A DNA stretch of 64,000 bases from an uncultured Lachnospiraceae bacterium (GTDB lineage: Bacteria > Bacillota > Clostridia > Lachnospirales > Lachnospiraceae). The DNA is taken from positions 124,001 through 188,000 of the forward strand of contig CAJTWM010000003.1 of assembly GCA_910579805.1 (NCBI GenBank), written 5' to 3'. Every line of letters starts with the position of its first letter. The stretch's first letter is position 1. Below are positions 17,353 through 26,186 of this stretch, one piece after another. The notes under the pieces are model-generated. The model saw nothing but the letters and a program-made list of their open reading frames with translations, made no database searches and had not been told where the DNA came from. Made by a program: the position numbers and the translations under genes.

Positions 17353-19932
17353 ATGGACGATCAGATTTTTGATAAGATTCATGAAGTGGATTTAAAGAAA
17401 ACAATGGAAAAATCTTATATCGACTATGCCATGAGCGTAATTGCCGCCCGTGCGCTGCCTGACGTAAGAGACGGTTTAAAACCGGTTCAGAGAAGAGTTT
17501 TATATTCCATGATTGAATTGAATAACGGTCCCGACAAACCGCACAGGAAAAGCGCCCGTATTGTCGGTGATACGATGGGTAAATATCATCCTCACGGCGA
17601 CAGTTCCATATACGGCGCGTTAGTAAATATGGCTCAGGAATGGTCTACCCGTTATCCTCTTGTAGACGGACACGGTAATTTTGGTTCTGTGGATGGAGAC
17701 GGCGCCGCCGCCATGCGTTATACGGAAGCAAGACTTAGCAAGATTTCCATGGAACTTTTAGCGGATATCGGAAAAGACACGGTAGATTTCAGGCCTAATT
17801 TTGACGAAACGGAAAAAGAACCTGTCGTTCTGCCCAGCCGTTATCCCAATCTTTTGGTAAACGGTACTTCAGGTATTGCCGTAGGTATGGCTACTAATAT
17901 TCCTCCTCATAATCTGGTAGAAGTGATCAATGCGGTTGTAAGGATCATTGATAATAAAATAGAGGGAAGAGAAACCGAAATAGAAGAACTTCTTAATATT
18001 ATCAAAGGACCGGATTTTCCTACCGGCGGTATTATCCTTGGTACGAGAGGAAGTGAAGAAGCATATCGTACGGGACGCGGCAAAGTAAAAGTCAGAGCCG
18101 TAACAAACATAGAAACCATGTCCAACGGAAAGAGCCGTATTATCGTGACGGAACTTCCTTATATGGTAAATAAGGCGAGACTGATCGAAAAAATAGCGGA
18201 AATGGTACGGGATAAAAAAATAGACGGCATTACGGATCTTCGCGACGAATCCAACAGAGAGGGTATGCGTATCGTGATTGAGCTGCGCCGTGATGTAAAC
18301 GCCAACGTAATTATGAACAGGCTTTATAAACACACCCAGCTTCAGGACACTTTCGGTATTATCATGCTTGCTCTTGTAAATAACCAGCCAAAGGTTATGA
18401 ACCTTTTGGATATGCTTGGACATTATTTAAAGCATCAGGAAGAAGTCGTTACAAGAAGGACAAAGTATGATTTGAATAAAGCGGAAGAGCGGGATCATAT
18501 TTTACAAGGTTTGCTCATTGCTCTTGATCATATTGATGAAGTCATAAGGATCATCAGAAGCAGCCAAAATACACAGATAGCAAAAGAAGGCTTGATGGAT
18601 CGTTTTGACCTTACGGATATTCAGGCTCAGGCTATTGTAGATATGCGTCTGCGCGCTCTGACCGGATTGGAAAGAGAAAAGCTTGAAAACGAACATAAAG
18701 AATTACTTGCAAAGATAGCGGAATTAAAAGCGATCCTTGCAGACGAAAAATTACTTCTTGGCGTGATCAGAAAAGAAATCCTCATCATCTCGGACAAATA
18801 CGGAGATGAAAGAAGAAGTTCCATCGGTTTCGATCAGTTCGATATTTCTATGGAAGATCTGATTCCAAAAGATAACACAGTTATCGCTATGACAAGCCTT
18901 GGTTATATAAAGAGGATGACAGTCGATAATTTTAAGTCACAAAACAGGGGAGGTAAAGGAATTAAAGGAATGCAGACGATTGAAGAGGATTATATTGAAG
19001 ATCTTCTTATGACGACGACGCATCATTATTTAATGTTCTTTACCAATTTTGGAAGGGTATACAGATTAAAGGCTTATGAAATACCGGAAGCGGGAAGGAC
19101 TGCAAGAGGTACTGCGATCATCAATCTTTTACAGTTAAATCCGGGTGAAAAGATCACGGCAATGATACCGATCAGGGATTATGATGAAAATAAAAATCTT
19201 TTCATGATCACGAAAAAAGGCATTGCAAAGAAAACATCTGTTATGGAATTTAAAAATGTACGGAAAAACGGTCTTGCTGCCATTAATCTGAAAGAAGACG
19301 ACGAATTGATCGAAGTGAAAACGACAGATGCAGCTACAGAGATCTTCCTTGTAACAAAGCAGGGTATGTGTATCAGATTTAGAGAAACGGATGTAAGAAG
19401 TACCGGAAGAAATTCTATGGGCGTTATCGGCATGAGTTTATCTGACCGGGATGAAGTCGTAGGAATGCAGTTGGATCATCAGGGAGATTCCCTTCTTATC
19501 GTTTCTGAAAACGGTATGGGTAAACGTACCTTTTTAGAAGAATTTACTGTGCAGAAACGAGGCGGTAAAGGCGTAAAATGTTATAAGATAACAGAAAAGA
19601 CCGGTGACGTTATCGGAGTAAAAGCCGTAAAAGACGATAATGAGATTATGATGATCACAACGGAAGGTATTATCATACAGCTTCGTATGGAAGATATTTC
19701 CACATTGGGAAGGATTACTTCCGGCGTAAAACTGATCAATCTTGATAAAGGAATTACGGTTGCAAAAATTGCAAAAGTAAGAGAAAAGGTATCGGACGGA
19801 AATCAGGAATTTGAGAATATTGACGACGCTTTGGAAGATATCCCCGAAGAGGAAAGAAATCCTATTATATGTGAGGATATTGACGACGAGGAAGATAATG
19901 TGATATTCCCTACCGAAGAAGATGAGTCATAA
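17353..19932 (+). CDS. gyrA: DNA gyrase subunit A
   Basis: DNA-cleaving subunit of gyrase. The N-terminal region includes DVRDGLKPVQRR, the quinolone-region sequence HPHGDSSIYGALVNMAQ and the catalytic Tyr in AAMRYTEARL. Later comes the coiled-coil region and a C-terminal six-bladed beta-pinwheel carrying the GyrA box QNRGGKG (near residue 535). The acidic tail (IDDALEDIPEEERN to the end) is longer than in some relatives. Ser in the GDSS position is the common quinolone-sensitive residue. Start follows TAGGAGATTAGA. Confidence 0.99.
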   Translation: MDDQIFDKIHEVDLKKTMEKSYIDYAMSVIAARALPDVRDGLKPVQRRVLYSMIELNNGPDKPHRKSARIVGDTMGKYHPHGDSSIYGALVNMAQEWSTRYPLVDGHGNFGSVDGDGAAAMRYTEARLSKISMELLADIGKDTVDFRPNFDETEKEPVVLPSRYPNLLVNGTSGIAVGMATNIPPHNLVEVINAVVRIIDNKIEGRETEIEELLNIIKGPDFPTGGIILGTRGSEEAYRTGRGKVKVRAVTNIETMSNGKSRIIVTELPYMVNKARLIEKIAEMVRDKKIDGITDLRDESNREGMRIVIELRRDVNANVIMNRLYKHTQLQDTFGIIMLALVNNQPKVMNLLDMLGHYLKHQEEVVTRRTKYDLNKAEERDHILQGLLIALDHIDEVIRIIRSSQNTQIAKEGLMDRFDLTDIQAQAIVDMRLRALTGLEREKLENEHKELLAKIAELKAILADEKLLLGVIRKEILIISDKYGDERRSSIGFDQFDISMEDLIPKDNTVIAMTSLGYIKRMTVDNFKSQNRGGKGIKGMQTIEEDYIEDLLMTTTHHYLMFFTNFGRVYRLKAYEIPEAGRTARGTAIINLLQLNPGEKITAMIPIRDYDENKNLFMITKKGIAKKTSVMEFKNVRKNGLAAINLKEDDELIEVKTTDAATEIFLVTKQGMCIRFRETDVRSTGRNSMGVIGMSLSDRDEVVGMQLDHQGDSLLIVSENGMGKRTFLEEFTVQKRGGKGVKCYKITEKTGDVIGVKAVKDDNEIMMITTEGIIIQLRMEDISTLGRITSGVKLINLDKGITVAKIAKVREKVSDGNQEFENIDDALEDIPEEERNPIICEDIDDEEDNVIFPTEEDES

Positions 19933-19980
19933 ATCTTTTAATATGATAATCGATTTATAAACAGGAAAAGGTAAAAAAGG

Positions 19981-20016
19981 ATAAACTGTTGTATCTGTAC
20001 GGATATAACAGTTTAT
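19981..20016 (+). terminator. hairpin after gyrA
   Basis: 15-base arms 19981-19995 and 20002-20016 (one wobble) around TGTACG, followed by TCTTT. It closes the origin-to-gyrA unit, though the T-run is short. Confidence 0.6.
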
Positions 20017-20040
20017 TCTTTACATTGGATAGTGGACGGT

Positions 20041-20874
20041 ATGATGATAAATAATAAAAAAATAATAAGAGCGTTGCTTATCATAAGCGGTATGCAGTTT
20101 TTCATTGGTATTTTTGTATTGGTAATAGCTGTGATCAGGTTATTTGGAGAAGTAAATAATCTGATTTTTATTACTGCCGGAACTATGATCTGCAGCAGTG
20201 TGTTTTCCATTTTTGTCCTTTACGCTTTTTATCAGAATCAAAATAATAATTTAGAAGAAAGTATGAAAAATTTGGAAGAACTTAATACGAAGCTGAGGGC
20301 CCAGCGTCATGATTATCTGAATCATATTCAGGTTATTTATGGTCTTTTGGAGTTAGAAGAATATGAAGAGGCTCAAAAATATATGGCTCCTGTTTTTAAA
20401 GATATTATGAAATTAAGTAAAGCTTTAAAAACCAAACAGCCTGCAGTAAACGCTTTACTACAGGCAAAAATGGAATCCGCAGAAAAAGAAGAAATTGATT
20501 TTTATCTGGAAATACGCTCCGATTTAAAATCGATTTCAATGGAACCTTGGGATCTGTGTAAAATACTTGCTAATTTGATAGATAACGCAATCACGGCTCT
20601 GTCAGAAAAAGAAAGCGAAAGACAGCTTCATGTGGAAATATGGGAGGACAAGGAAAAGTATTATTTTAGTATTTATAATAACGGCCCGGCTATTCCAAAA
20701 GAAAATATGGATCATATATTTAAACAAGGATTTACAACAAAAAAAGAAGAGGGACATGGTATGGGGCTTGCCATTATAAGCAGGATATTAAAGGAAAATA
20801 ACGGGAGTATTACTGTTTTTTCAACGGAAGAAAAGACAAGTTTTCAGGTAGAAATTCCAAAAATGACATTTTAA
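20041..20874 (+). CDS. sensor histidine kinase with SPOB_a-type domain
   Basis: Membrane sensor kinase. Two hydrophobic segments lie in the first 70 residues (ALLIISGMQFFIGIFVLVIAV and FITAGTMICSSVFSIFVLY). The phosphotransfer motif RAQRHDYLNHIQVIYGLL is of the Spo0B/CitA/AgrC kind, with His in RHDYLNH. The HATPase region has ANLIDNAITAL and GHGMGLAII. The frame opens at a GTG (20032), but ATGs at 20041 and 20044 are available; the ribosome-binding site is weak, so the start is uncertain by a few codons. No regulator is adjacent; the nearest is the LytTR regulator at 23495, a known type of partner. Confidence 0.85.
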   Translation: MMINNKKIIRALLIISGMQFFIGIFVLVIAVIRLFGEVNNLIFITAGTMICSSVFSIFVLYAFYQNQNNNLEESMKNLEELNTKLRAQRHDYLNHIQVIYGLLELEEYEEAQKYMAPVFKDIMKLSKALKTKQPAVNALLQAKMESAEKEEIDFYLEIRSDLKSISMEPWDLCKILANLIDNAITALSEKESERQLHVEIWEDKEKYYFSIYNNGPAIPKENMDHIFKQGFTTKKEEGHGMGLAIISRILKENNGSITVFSTEEKTSFQVEIPKMTF

Positions 20875-20986
20875 ATGAAAAAATGTATAAATGAGAGAAT
20901 ATATATTTTAGAAAAAAGATATTTAAACTATAATGGGATCATAAAGAAATGATAGAATTTAACTTCAAAGAAAGGGGGAAAATAAA

Positions 20987-21469
20987 ATGATAGAATGGCT
21001 TATGATCCTTGGTATTGCTCTTATTGTGATAGGCTTTATCCTGATCGGCATCGAAATGATAATACCGGGATTCGGTGCTCCGGGAATTTCAGGTATTATC
21101 TGTATGATAGCGGGACTTTTTCTTACCGCCGATACGGTGGAAGAAGGTATTATCATCCTACTTATCGTTTTAGCGTTGCTGGCCGTTATGCTTGTGATCA
21201 TATTAAGGCTTTTGGCGAAAGGAAAATTAAAATCTCCTATCATCTTAAAAGACGAAATATCTACAGAAAGCGGATTTATCAGTTCTTCGGATTTGAATTA
21301 TCTGCTTGGAAAAAGAGGAGCGGCTTCTACCGATCTGAGGCCGGCCGGAAGAGTAAATTTTGACGGCGTGGAATTTAATGTAATATCGGAAGGAAAGTAT
21401 ATTACAAAAAATACGCCGGTTGAAATTTGTAAAGTAGAAGGCTCAAAATTGATCGTAAAAGAAATTTAA
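20987..21469 (+). CDS. NfeD-like membrane protein
   Basis: NfeD-family protein without the N-terminal protease domain. About the first 90 residues form membrane segments (MILGIALIVIGFILIGIEM, ISGIICMIAGLFL, LLIVLALLAVMLVIILRLL). The C-terminal portion (GKRGAASTDLRPAGRVNFDGVEFNVIS) is the OB-fold typical of NfeD. The family is found next to flotillin genes and thought to work with them at membrane microdomains; here floA follows after 20 bp. The start follows GAAAGGGGG. Confidence 0.92.
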   Translation: MIEWLMILGIALIVIGFILIGIEMIIPGFGAPGISGIICMIAGLFLTADTVEEGIIILLIVLALLAVMLVIILRLLAKGKLKSPIILKDEISTESGFISSSDLNYLLGKRGAASTDLRPAGRVNFDGVEFNVISEGKYITKNTPVEICKVEGSKLIVKEI

Positions 21470-21489
21470 TAAAAAGCGGAGGGGTTTAT

Positions 21490-22452
21490 ATGAATATGTT
21501 AACAATCATATTAATGGGAATTATCTTTTTACTTATTGTTTTATTCTTTGTATTTGTACCTGTAGGCCTGTGGATCTCATCCATGGCGGCTAATGTTAAG
21601 ATCAGTATTTTTAATTTGATAGGTATGCGTTTAAGAAGGGTAACGCCTTCCAGAATCGTGATTCCTCTTATCAAAGCAACAAAAGCCGGTCTTAAGATCA
21701 ATATCAACCAGCTTGAAGCGCATTATCTTGCAGGAGGTAATGTGGATAAGGTAGTGGATGCCCTGATCGCTTCTGAAAGAGCGGGTATTGAGTTGACATT
21801 TGAAAAAGCGGCGGCTATCGATCTTGCAGGGCGCGACGTATTAGAAGCGGTAAAAATGAGCGTAAATCCTAAAGTAATTGAAACGACAAACGTATCGGCA
21901 GTGGCAAAAGACGGTATTGAGCTTCTTGTAAAAGCAAGGGTAACGGTTCGTGCAGATTTGGAAAGATTAGTCGGCGGCGCCGGTGAAGCGACCATACTTG
22001 CAAGAATCGGTGAAGGTATTGTAACAACGGTAGGTTCTGCAAACTCCCATAAAGAAGTTTTGGAGAACCCGGATGATATTTCTAAAAGGGTACTTAGCAA
22101 AGGTTTGGATTCCGGAACGGCATTTGAGATCCTTTCCATCGATATTGCGGATATTGACGTAGGAAGGAATATTGGCGCACAGTTACAGTCCCTTCAGGCA
22201 GAAGCGGATAAAAATATCGCTCAGGCAAAGGCGGAAGAAAGAAGAGCGATGGCCGTTGCGAAAGAACAGGAGATGCGCGCTTATGTAGTTGAAGCGGAGG
22301 CGGAAGTACCAAAGGCCCTTGCTTATGCTTTAAAAGAAGGAAAACTTGGTATTATGGATTATTATGATATGGAAAATATCAAAGCGGATACACAGATGAG
22401 AGATAAGATCGCCGGTAAGAATATAGAAGAAATAACTTCAGGAAAAGAATAA
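21490..22452 (+). CDS. floA: flotillin-like protein FloA
   Basis: FloA/YqfA-family scaffold of functional membrane microdomains. A single N-terminal hydrophobic hairpin (IILMGIIFLLIVLFFVFVPVGLWI) is followed by an SPFH-like region (VIETTNVSAVAKDGIELLVKARVTVRADLERLVGGAGEATI read as separate strands) and an Ala/Glu-rich helical stretch (QAEADKNIAQAKAEERRAMA). The length of 320 residues is typical. Start follows GCGGAGGGG. Operon with the NfeD-like gene before it and probably the unrecognised gene after it. Confidence 0.95.
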   Translation: MNMLTIILMGIIFLLIVLFFVFVPVGLWISSMAANVKISIFNLIGMRLRRVTPSRIVIPLIKATKAGLKININQLEAHYLAGGNVDKVVDALIASERAGIELTFEKAAAIDLAGRDVLEAVKMSVNPKVIETTNVSAVAKDGIELLVKARVTVRADLERLVGGAGEATILARIGEGIVTTVGSANSHKEVLENPDDISKRVLSKGLDSGTAFEILSIDIADIDVGRNIGAQLQSLQAEADKNIAQAKAEERRAMAVAKEQEMRAYVVEAEAEVPKALAYALKEGKLGIMDYYDMENIKADTQMRDKIAGKNIEEITSGKE

Positions 22453-22465
22453 ATATAAAAGTCTT

Positions 22466-22496
22466 CCTATCAGGCCCGTTTTTACGGGCTGATAGG
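22466..22496 (+). other. intercistronic hairpin after floA
   Basis: CCTATCA, bulged G, GCCCG, loop TTTTTA, CGGGC, TGATAGG. There is no T-run after it, so it may stabilise the upstream mRNA or attenuate rather than terminate fully. Confidence 0.5.
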
Positions 22497-22519
22497 GATT
22501 GTGGGAAGGGTGTGGCTTT

Positions 22520-23014
22520 ATGGGAAATGAGAGTTTAAATTTCTTAAAATCTGCCGGAAAAAATATTGTAAGCGAAATTGTAAACGACTTATCTGAAACG
22601 GGAATTACTGAAGCATTGATCAAAGAAGGGATTCCTATAAACAGACTTATGACGGTTGTTTCCAAAGAAAAAAATGCAGTAAGCCCGAATATGACCAGCC
22701 ATAATAAAAACGAGAATAAAAATACAAGCAAAAATGCAGGCAAAAATACGAATAAAAATGGCGATAAAAATACCGGTAAAAATCAATCATCCGGTAAAAA
22801 GAAGCAGAGTAAACAAAAAAAGAATCCGGCGGACGAGAATCAGCAAGAAGAACAGGATATACAGGATAATGGATCCGCATCAAGGATAAAAAATGTTTCA
22901 AAAGCAAAATTTTCTGCAGAATATGTTACTACCGAACAATTAAGAGACGCTGTGGTATGGTCGGAAATTTTGGGTAAACCGGTAAGCAGAAAAAGAAGAA
23001 ACAGAGAAAGTTGA
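22520..23014 (+). CDS. unrecognised Asn/Lys-rich protein in the flotillin operon
   Basis: I do not recognise this protein. It has three parts: an N-terminal helical segment of about 50 residues (LKSAGKNIVSEIVNDLSETGITEALIKEGI), a low-complexity middle of short NKN, KNT and GKN runs rich in Asn and Lys (about residues 60-125), and a compact C-terminus containing TTEQLRDAVVWSEILGKPVS and a basic tail. The last part looks conserved-type sequence and may be the functional element. There is no membrane segment. Start at 22520 follows GGGAAGGG; an upstream TTG at 22499 is less likely. It lies between floA and the MazG-like gene. Confidence 0.75.
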   Translation: MGNESLNFLKSAGKNIVSEIVNDLSETGITEALIKEGIPINRLMTVVSKEKNAVSPNMTSHNKNENKNTSKNAGKNTNKNGDKNTGKNQSSGKKKQSKQKKNPADENQQEEQDIQDNGSASRIKNVSKAKFSAEYVTTEQLRDAVVWSEILGKPVSRKRRNRES

Positions 23015-23026
23015 AAGAGAAGATTT

Positions 23027-23353
23027 ATGGCAGATTTTAGTATAAATGAAATGTTAGATATGCAAAAAAAACTTCAGGATAAATACAAAGATAAATGGGA
23101 AACGCTTTCTCCTGAGGTAGGTAAACATCAGTTGCTTTGGATGATCGGCGAAATTGGTGAAGTGATTGATATTGTCAAAAAACATGGAGGTATTAAGGCT
23201 TCTGAGGATGTTGAATTGAGAAAGAACCTCGTTGAAGAAATGGCTGATGTTATTATGTATTATAATGATGTCATGATATGTTATGGAATATCTGCCGATG
23301 AATTAAAACAGGCATACATTGCAAAATTTGAAAGGAATATGACACGTTGGTAA
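23027..23353 (+). CDS. MazG-like nucleotide pyrophosphohydrolase
   Basis: Short all-alpha NTP pyrophosphohydrolase-type protein of 108 residues. The metal-binding motifs of the MazG superfamily are visible: WMIGEIGEVIDIV (ExxE) and, 30 residues later, LVEEMADVIMY (EExxD). Such proteins hydrolyse nucleoside triphosphates, including non-canonical ones; the substrate is unknown. It follows the Asn/Lys-rich gene by 12 bp and may belong to the flotillin operon. Confidence 0.85.
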   Translation: MADFSINEMLDMQKKLQDKYKDKWETLSPEVGKHQLLWMIGEIGEVIDIVKKHGGIKASEDVELRKNLVEEMADVIMYYNDVMICYGISADELKQAYIAKFERNMTRW

Positions 23354-23401
23354 ATTCCACTTATAAAGTTGTTGAACAAACATAAATTTTGTAATTATAT
23401 T

Positions 23402-23430
23402 TTGTAATTATGTGTGCAAGTATGTATAAT
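23402..23430 (+). promoter_or_regulatory. sigma-A promoter of the LytTR regulator
   Basis: TTGTAA, 17 bases, TATAAT. It is near consensus and would give a 58-base leader before the ATG at 23495. The gene therefore has its own promoter, separate from the flotillin operon. Confidence 0.75.
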
Positions 23431-23494
23431 ATTTTAAATTTTACATAGTAGGGACATTTTTCTGAAAAAGGAATAAAAGAACAGAGGGGTATAT

Positions 23495-24241
23495 ATGGCA
23501 ATCAGTGTTATGCTTGTAGAAGATGAAGAAGGTATCAGAAAACTTTTAAGTAAGATTATTGAAAAGAAACAGAATTTTGAAATAGTTGCAGAAAGCAATA
23601 ATCTGGCCGACGCTATTACACTTTTTATGAAAAAGAAACCGGAAGTAGTTTTTCTTGATATTGAAATAAAAGGTGAAAGCGGATTGGAGTGTGCAAAGGT
23701 CATAGCAGATTTAGAACCAAAGACAAAAATTATATTTGCAACCGCTCATTCGGAATATATGTCGGACGCTTTTGAAGTATATGCTTTCGATTATATTGTA
23801 AAACCTTTTAATGTAGACAGGGTAAACCATACTCTTGAAAGGATCGAATCGTTATCGGAGGAAAAAATTCCGGATCATTCTCATTTAGATAAGATCGTGA
23901 AGTATGAAAAAGGATTGGAAAAACTTTTGGTAAAAGGCAAAGAAAGCATGAGTTTTGTGGATATCAAAGACATCATACTGGTACAGAGAGAAAACGGAAG
24001 CACGGTCATTTATACGAAAAATGATTCTTTTACTACATCTGCGAGCTTGAGTGATATTGAAGCTAAACTGGATAAAGACCAGTTTTTAAGAAGCCACAAA
24101 TCTTATATCATCAATATCTCTCAGATTAAGAAAATAGAACCTTACGGAAGATGGACCTATGTTGTAACTTTTAAAGATATTAATATAGACGCTCTTATGA
24201 TCAGTGAAAAATATGAAGAGATCAAAAAGAGGTTTTTATAA
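23495..24241 (+). CDS. LytTR-family response regulator
   Basis: Receiver domain (acidic pair in LVEDEEG, phospho-acceptor Asp in VVFLDIEIKG near residue 54, Lys in IVKPFN near 107) joined to a LytTR DNA-binding domain from about residue 145 to the end (IKDIILVQRENGSTVIYT, FLRSHKSYIINISQIKKIEP). LytTR regulators bind direct repeats and often control secretion, autolysis or small-molecule transport genes. No kinase is adjacent; the SPOB-type kinase at 20041 is a plausible partner. Confidence 0.92.
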   Translation: MAISVMLVEDEEGIRKLLSKIIEKKQNFEIVAESNNLADAITLFMKKKPEVVFLDIEIKGESGLECAKVIADLEPKTKIIFATAHSEYMSDAFEVYAFDYIVKPFNVDRVNHTLERIESLSEEKIPDHSHLDKIVKYEKGLEKLLVKGKESMSFVDIKDIILVQRENGSTVIYTKNDSFTTSASLSDIEAKLDKDQFLRSHKSYIINISQIKKIEPYGRWTYVVTFKDINIDALMISEKYEEIKKRFL

Positions 24242-24308
24242 CATTCAAAATTGAGAAGAGATCGATACTAAACTTAAAATTTCGTGAAGAATAAAGGCGG
24301 AGGTATAT

Positions 24309-24536
24309 ATGAACCATGGAAAAAAAATGATAGCGCCGATCGTGATCTCGCTTAGTATAGTTTTATATTATGTTTTTATTATTGTATTGTTTTTATGTGT
24401 ACCCGGCATTCCTTTTATAGCAAGAGCGTTTATGATATTGATACCGTTTCTTTTGGCGGCAGTTATGATAGGAGTGCTGATAAGCAGAATTAAAGAAATC
24501 CAAGGAGGAGAAGAAGATGATCTTAGTAAATACTGA
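24309..24536 (+). CDS. small two-helix membrane protein
   Basis: 75-residue protein with two hydrophobic segments (IVISLSIVLYYVFIIVLFLCV and FMILIPFLLAAVMIGVLI) and a short charged tail (GGEEDDLSKY). I do not recognise a family. A GGCGGAGG sequence lies upstream of its ATG. Its 3' end overlaps the YbjQ-family gene by 20 bases, and the ribosome-binding site of that gene (AAGGAGGAG) lies inside it, so the two are translationally coupled and probably act together. Confidence 0.7.
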   Translation: MNHGKKMIAPIVISLSIVLYYVFIIVLFLCVPGIPFIARAFMILIPFLLAAVMIGVLISRIKEIQGGEEDDLSKY

Positions 24537-24831
24537 TTATATTACAGGAAAGGAATTGGAAATGCTGGGACTTGTAAAAGGCAGCACGATCCAGTCAAAA
24601 AACGTAGGACGCGATATTACGCAGGGATTTAAAACATTAGTAGGAGGCGAATTAAAAGCATATACGGAGATGATGAACGATGCAAGGGCATTGGCAACGA
24701 AACGTATGGTAGAAGAAGCTGAAAAATTAGGCGCCGACGCTATTGTTAACATACGCTATGCATCTGCAGCAGTGATGCAGGGAGCGGCGGAAGTTATGGC
24801 ATATGGCACGGCCGTAAAATTTAAAAATTAA
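24517..24831 (+). CDS. YbjQ/UPF0145-family protein
   Basis: 104-residue protein of the UPF0145 (YbjQ) family, whose members form pentamers of unknown function. Typical features are the N-terminal TDYITGKELEMLGLVKG, the central GGELKAYTEMMNDAR and the C-terminal GADAIVNIRYAS with AAEVMAYGTAVK. AAGGAGGAG precedes the start. It is coupled to the small membrane protein before it, suggesting a membrane-linked role by association only. Confidence 0.9.
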   Translation: MILVNTDYITGKELEMLGLVKGSTIQSKNVGRDITQGFKTLVGGELKAYTEMMNDARALATKRMVEEAEKLGADAIVNIRYASAAVMQGAAEVMAYGTAVKFKN

Positions 24832-24880
24832 GGATAAATGGGTTTTTTAGTAAAAGTTTCGAAAAGTTCTTCATATATTA

Positions 24881-24908
24881 TTGTAATTTAAAATAAATGT
24901 GATACAAT
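24881..24908 (+). promoter_or_regulatory. probable antiporter promoter
   Basis: TTGTAA (24881-24886), 16 bases, TACAAT (24903-24908), with an extended TG one base before the -10. Transcription would begin near 24915. The -10 overlaps the 5' arm of the terminator hairpin at 24906. Confidence 0.55.
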
Positions 24909-24973
24909 CATAGCTTAGATATGGTTTATGAAATTTTAATAATCATAAATTTATGTTTAAGCTATGATTTTTT
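24906..24973 (+). terminator. long-loop terminator before the antiporter gene
   Basis: A perfect 12-bp stem (AATCATAGCTTA at 24906-24917 with TAAGCTATGATT at 24958-24969) followed by a T-run to 24973. The 40-base loop contains a smaller inverted repeat (TTTATGA / TCATAAA). Transcripts entering from the YbjQ-family gene would stop here. Confidence 0.65.
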
Positions 24974-24991
24974 ATGAATGGAGTGTTTTCA

Positions 24992-26170
24992 ATGGAAGCG
25001 TATGAGTTGTTTAAGGATCTTGCTATTATTATTATAGCAGCAAAAATTTTTGGCATTTTAGCAAGAAAATGTAAAGCGCCTCAGGTAGTAGGTGAAATTG
25101 TAGCAGGTTTGATAATAGGACCGAGCATACTTGGATTGGTAGAACAGACTGACTTTTTACTCAGTATGGCGGAGATCGGCGTTGTGCTTTTGATGTTTTC
25201 CGCAGGTTTAGGGACAGATTTAAAAGAACTTCTAAAAACAGGACCGATCGCTCTTTTAATCGCCTGTGCAGGAGTTTTTATTCCGTTGATAGGAGGAACT
25301 TTTTTATATATGGGATTTTATGGAGCTTCTCCATGGGGTTCCGAAGAATTTTTTAAGGCGGTATTTGTGGGTACGATCATGACGGCTACTTCCGTCAGCA
25401 TAACGGTAGAATCTCTTCGTGAAATGGGTTATTTAAAGGGAAAAGTAGGAACTACCATATTAAGCGCCGCTATTATCGATGATGTAATCGGTATCATTGT
25501 GCTTACTTTTGTAATTGGATTTAAGAATCCCGAATCCAATCCGGGCAGCGTTATTTTATCCACAGTATTATTCTTTGTTTTTGCCATCGTGGTAGGATAT
25601 TTATGTTATAAAGCGTTTAAATGGATCGATATGAAATATCCTCATACAAGGCGTATTCCGATTGCAGGGCTTGCTCTTTGCTTTGCAATGGCTTACATAG
25701 CGGAAGTTTATTTTGGAATTGCCGACATTACGGGCGCTTATGTGGCGGGGATCATATTATGTTCTATTAAAGATTCCAATTATATTGCGGAAAAAATGGA
25801 TACAAGTTCTTATATGCTTTTCAGCCCTGTCTTTTTTGCAAGTATCGGATTAAAAACAAATCTTGAGAGCATAGACGGCTCTTTGCTTTTGTTTTCTGTA
25901 GCTTTTGTGATCATTGCACTTGTTACGAAGATTATCGGATGCGGTCTTATGGCGAAACTTTGCAAATTTAATTGGAAAGATTCTTTAAAAATCGGAGTGG
26001 GTATGATGACAAGAGGAGAAGTGGCGTTGATCGTTTCACAAAAAGGGCTTTCTGTAGGGCTTTTAACGCCAATCTACTTTACTGCAGTTATTTTGCTGAT
26101 TATCATTTCTTCTATTTCTACGCCTATTTTATTGAAAGTGCTGTATGCAAAAGATAAAGCCGACGCATAA
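24992..26170 (+). CDS. cation/proton antiporter (CPA2 family)
   Basis: Polytopic membrane protein with about 12 hydrophobic segments, in the CPA2 (KefB/NapA/YjbQ-like) family. Typical blocks are APQVVGEIVAGLIIGPSILG near the N-terminus, MATATSVSIT-type TATSVSITVESL, and SAAIIDDVIGIIVLTFV with the paired Asp of the ion-binding site (near residue 160). MMTRGEVALIVSQKG near the C-terminus is also family-typical. There is no TrkA-N domain, so it is a short, unregulated-type member of 392 residues. It may exchange Na+ or K+ for H+. The ATG at 24992 follows GGAGTG; the frame opens at 24974. Confidence 0.92.
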   Translation: MEAYELFKDLAIIIIAAKIFGILARKCKAPQVVGEIVAGLIIGPSILGLVEQTDFLLSMAEIGVVLLMFSAGLGTDLKELLKTGPIALLIACAGVFIPLIGGTFLYMGFYGASPWGSEEFFKAVFVGTIMTATSVSITVESLREMGYLKGKVGTTILSAAIIDDVIGIIVLTFVIGFKNPESNPGSVILSTVLFFVFAIVVGYLCYKAFKWIDMKYPHTRRIPIAGLALCFAMAYIAEVYFGIADITGAYVAGIILCSIKDSNYIAEKMDTSSYMLFSPVFFASIGLKTNLESIDGSLLLFSVAFVIIALVTKIIGCGLMAKLCKFNWKDSLKIGVGMMTRGEVALIVSQKGLSVGLLTPIYFTAVILLIIISSISTPILLKVLYAKDKADA

Positions 26171-26186
26171 AAAAGGAAACATATAA

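Noticed and set aside
16621..17382. 253-residue frame antisense to gyrB
   Set aside because: Shadow of a highly conserved gene; Phe/Ile/Ser-rich with no domain and no ribosome-binding site.
17869..18423. 184-residue frame antisense to gyrA
   Set aside because: Complement of a conserved coding region with no protein character.
21739..21747. Perfect DnaA-box 9-mers inside coding genes (also near 40435 and 53824)
   Set aside because: Single copies within reading frames; expected by chance in AT-rich DNA.
24832..24991. Possible riboswitch before the antiporter gene
   Set aside because: The structure is explained by a terminator hairpin; no conserved core such as that of c-di-AMP or Na+-type riboswitches was recognised.
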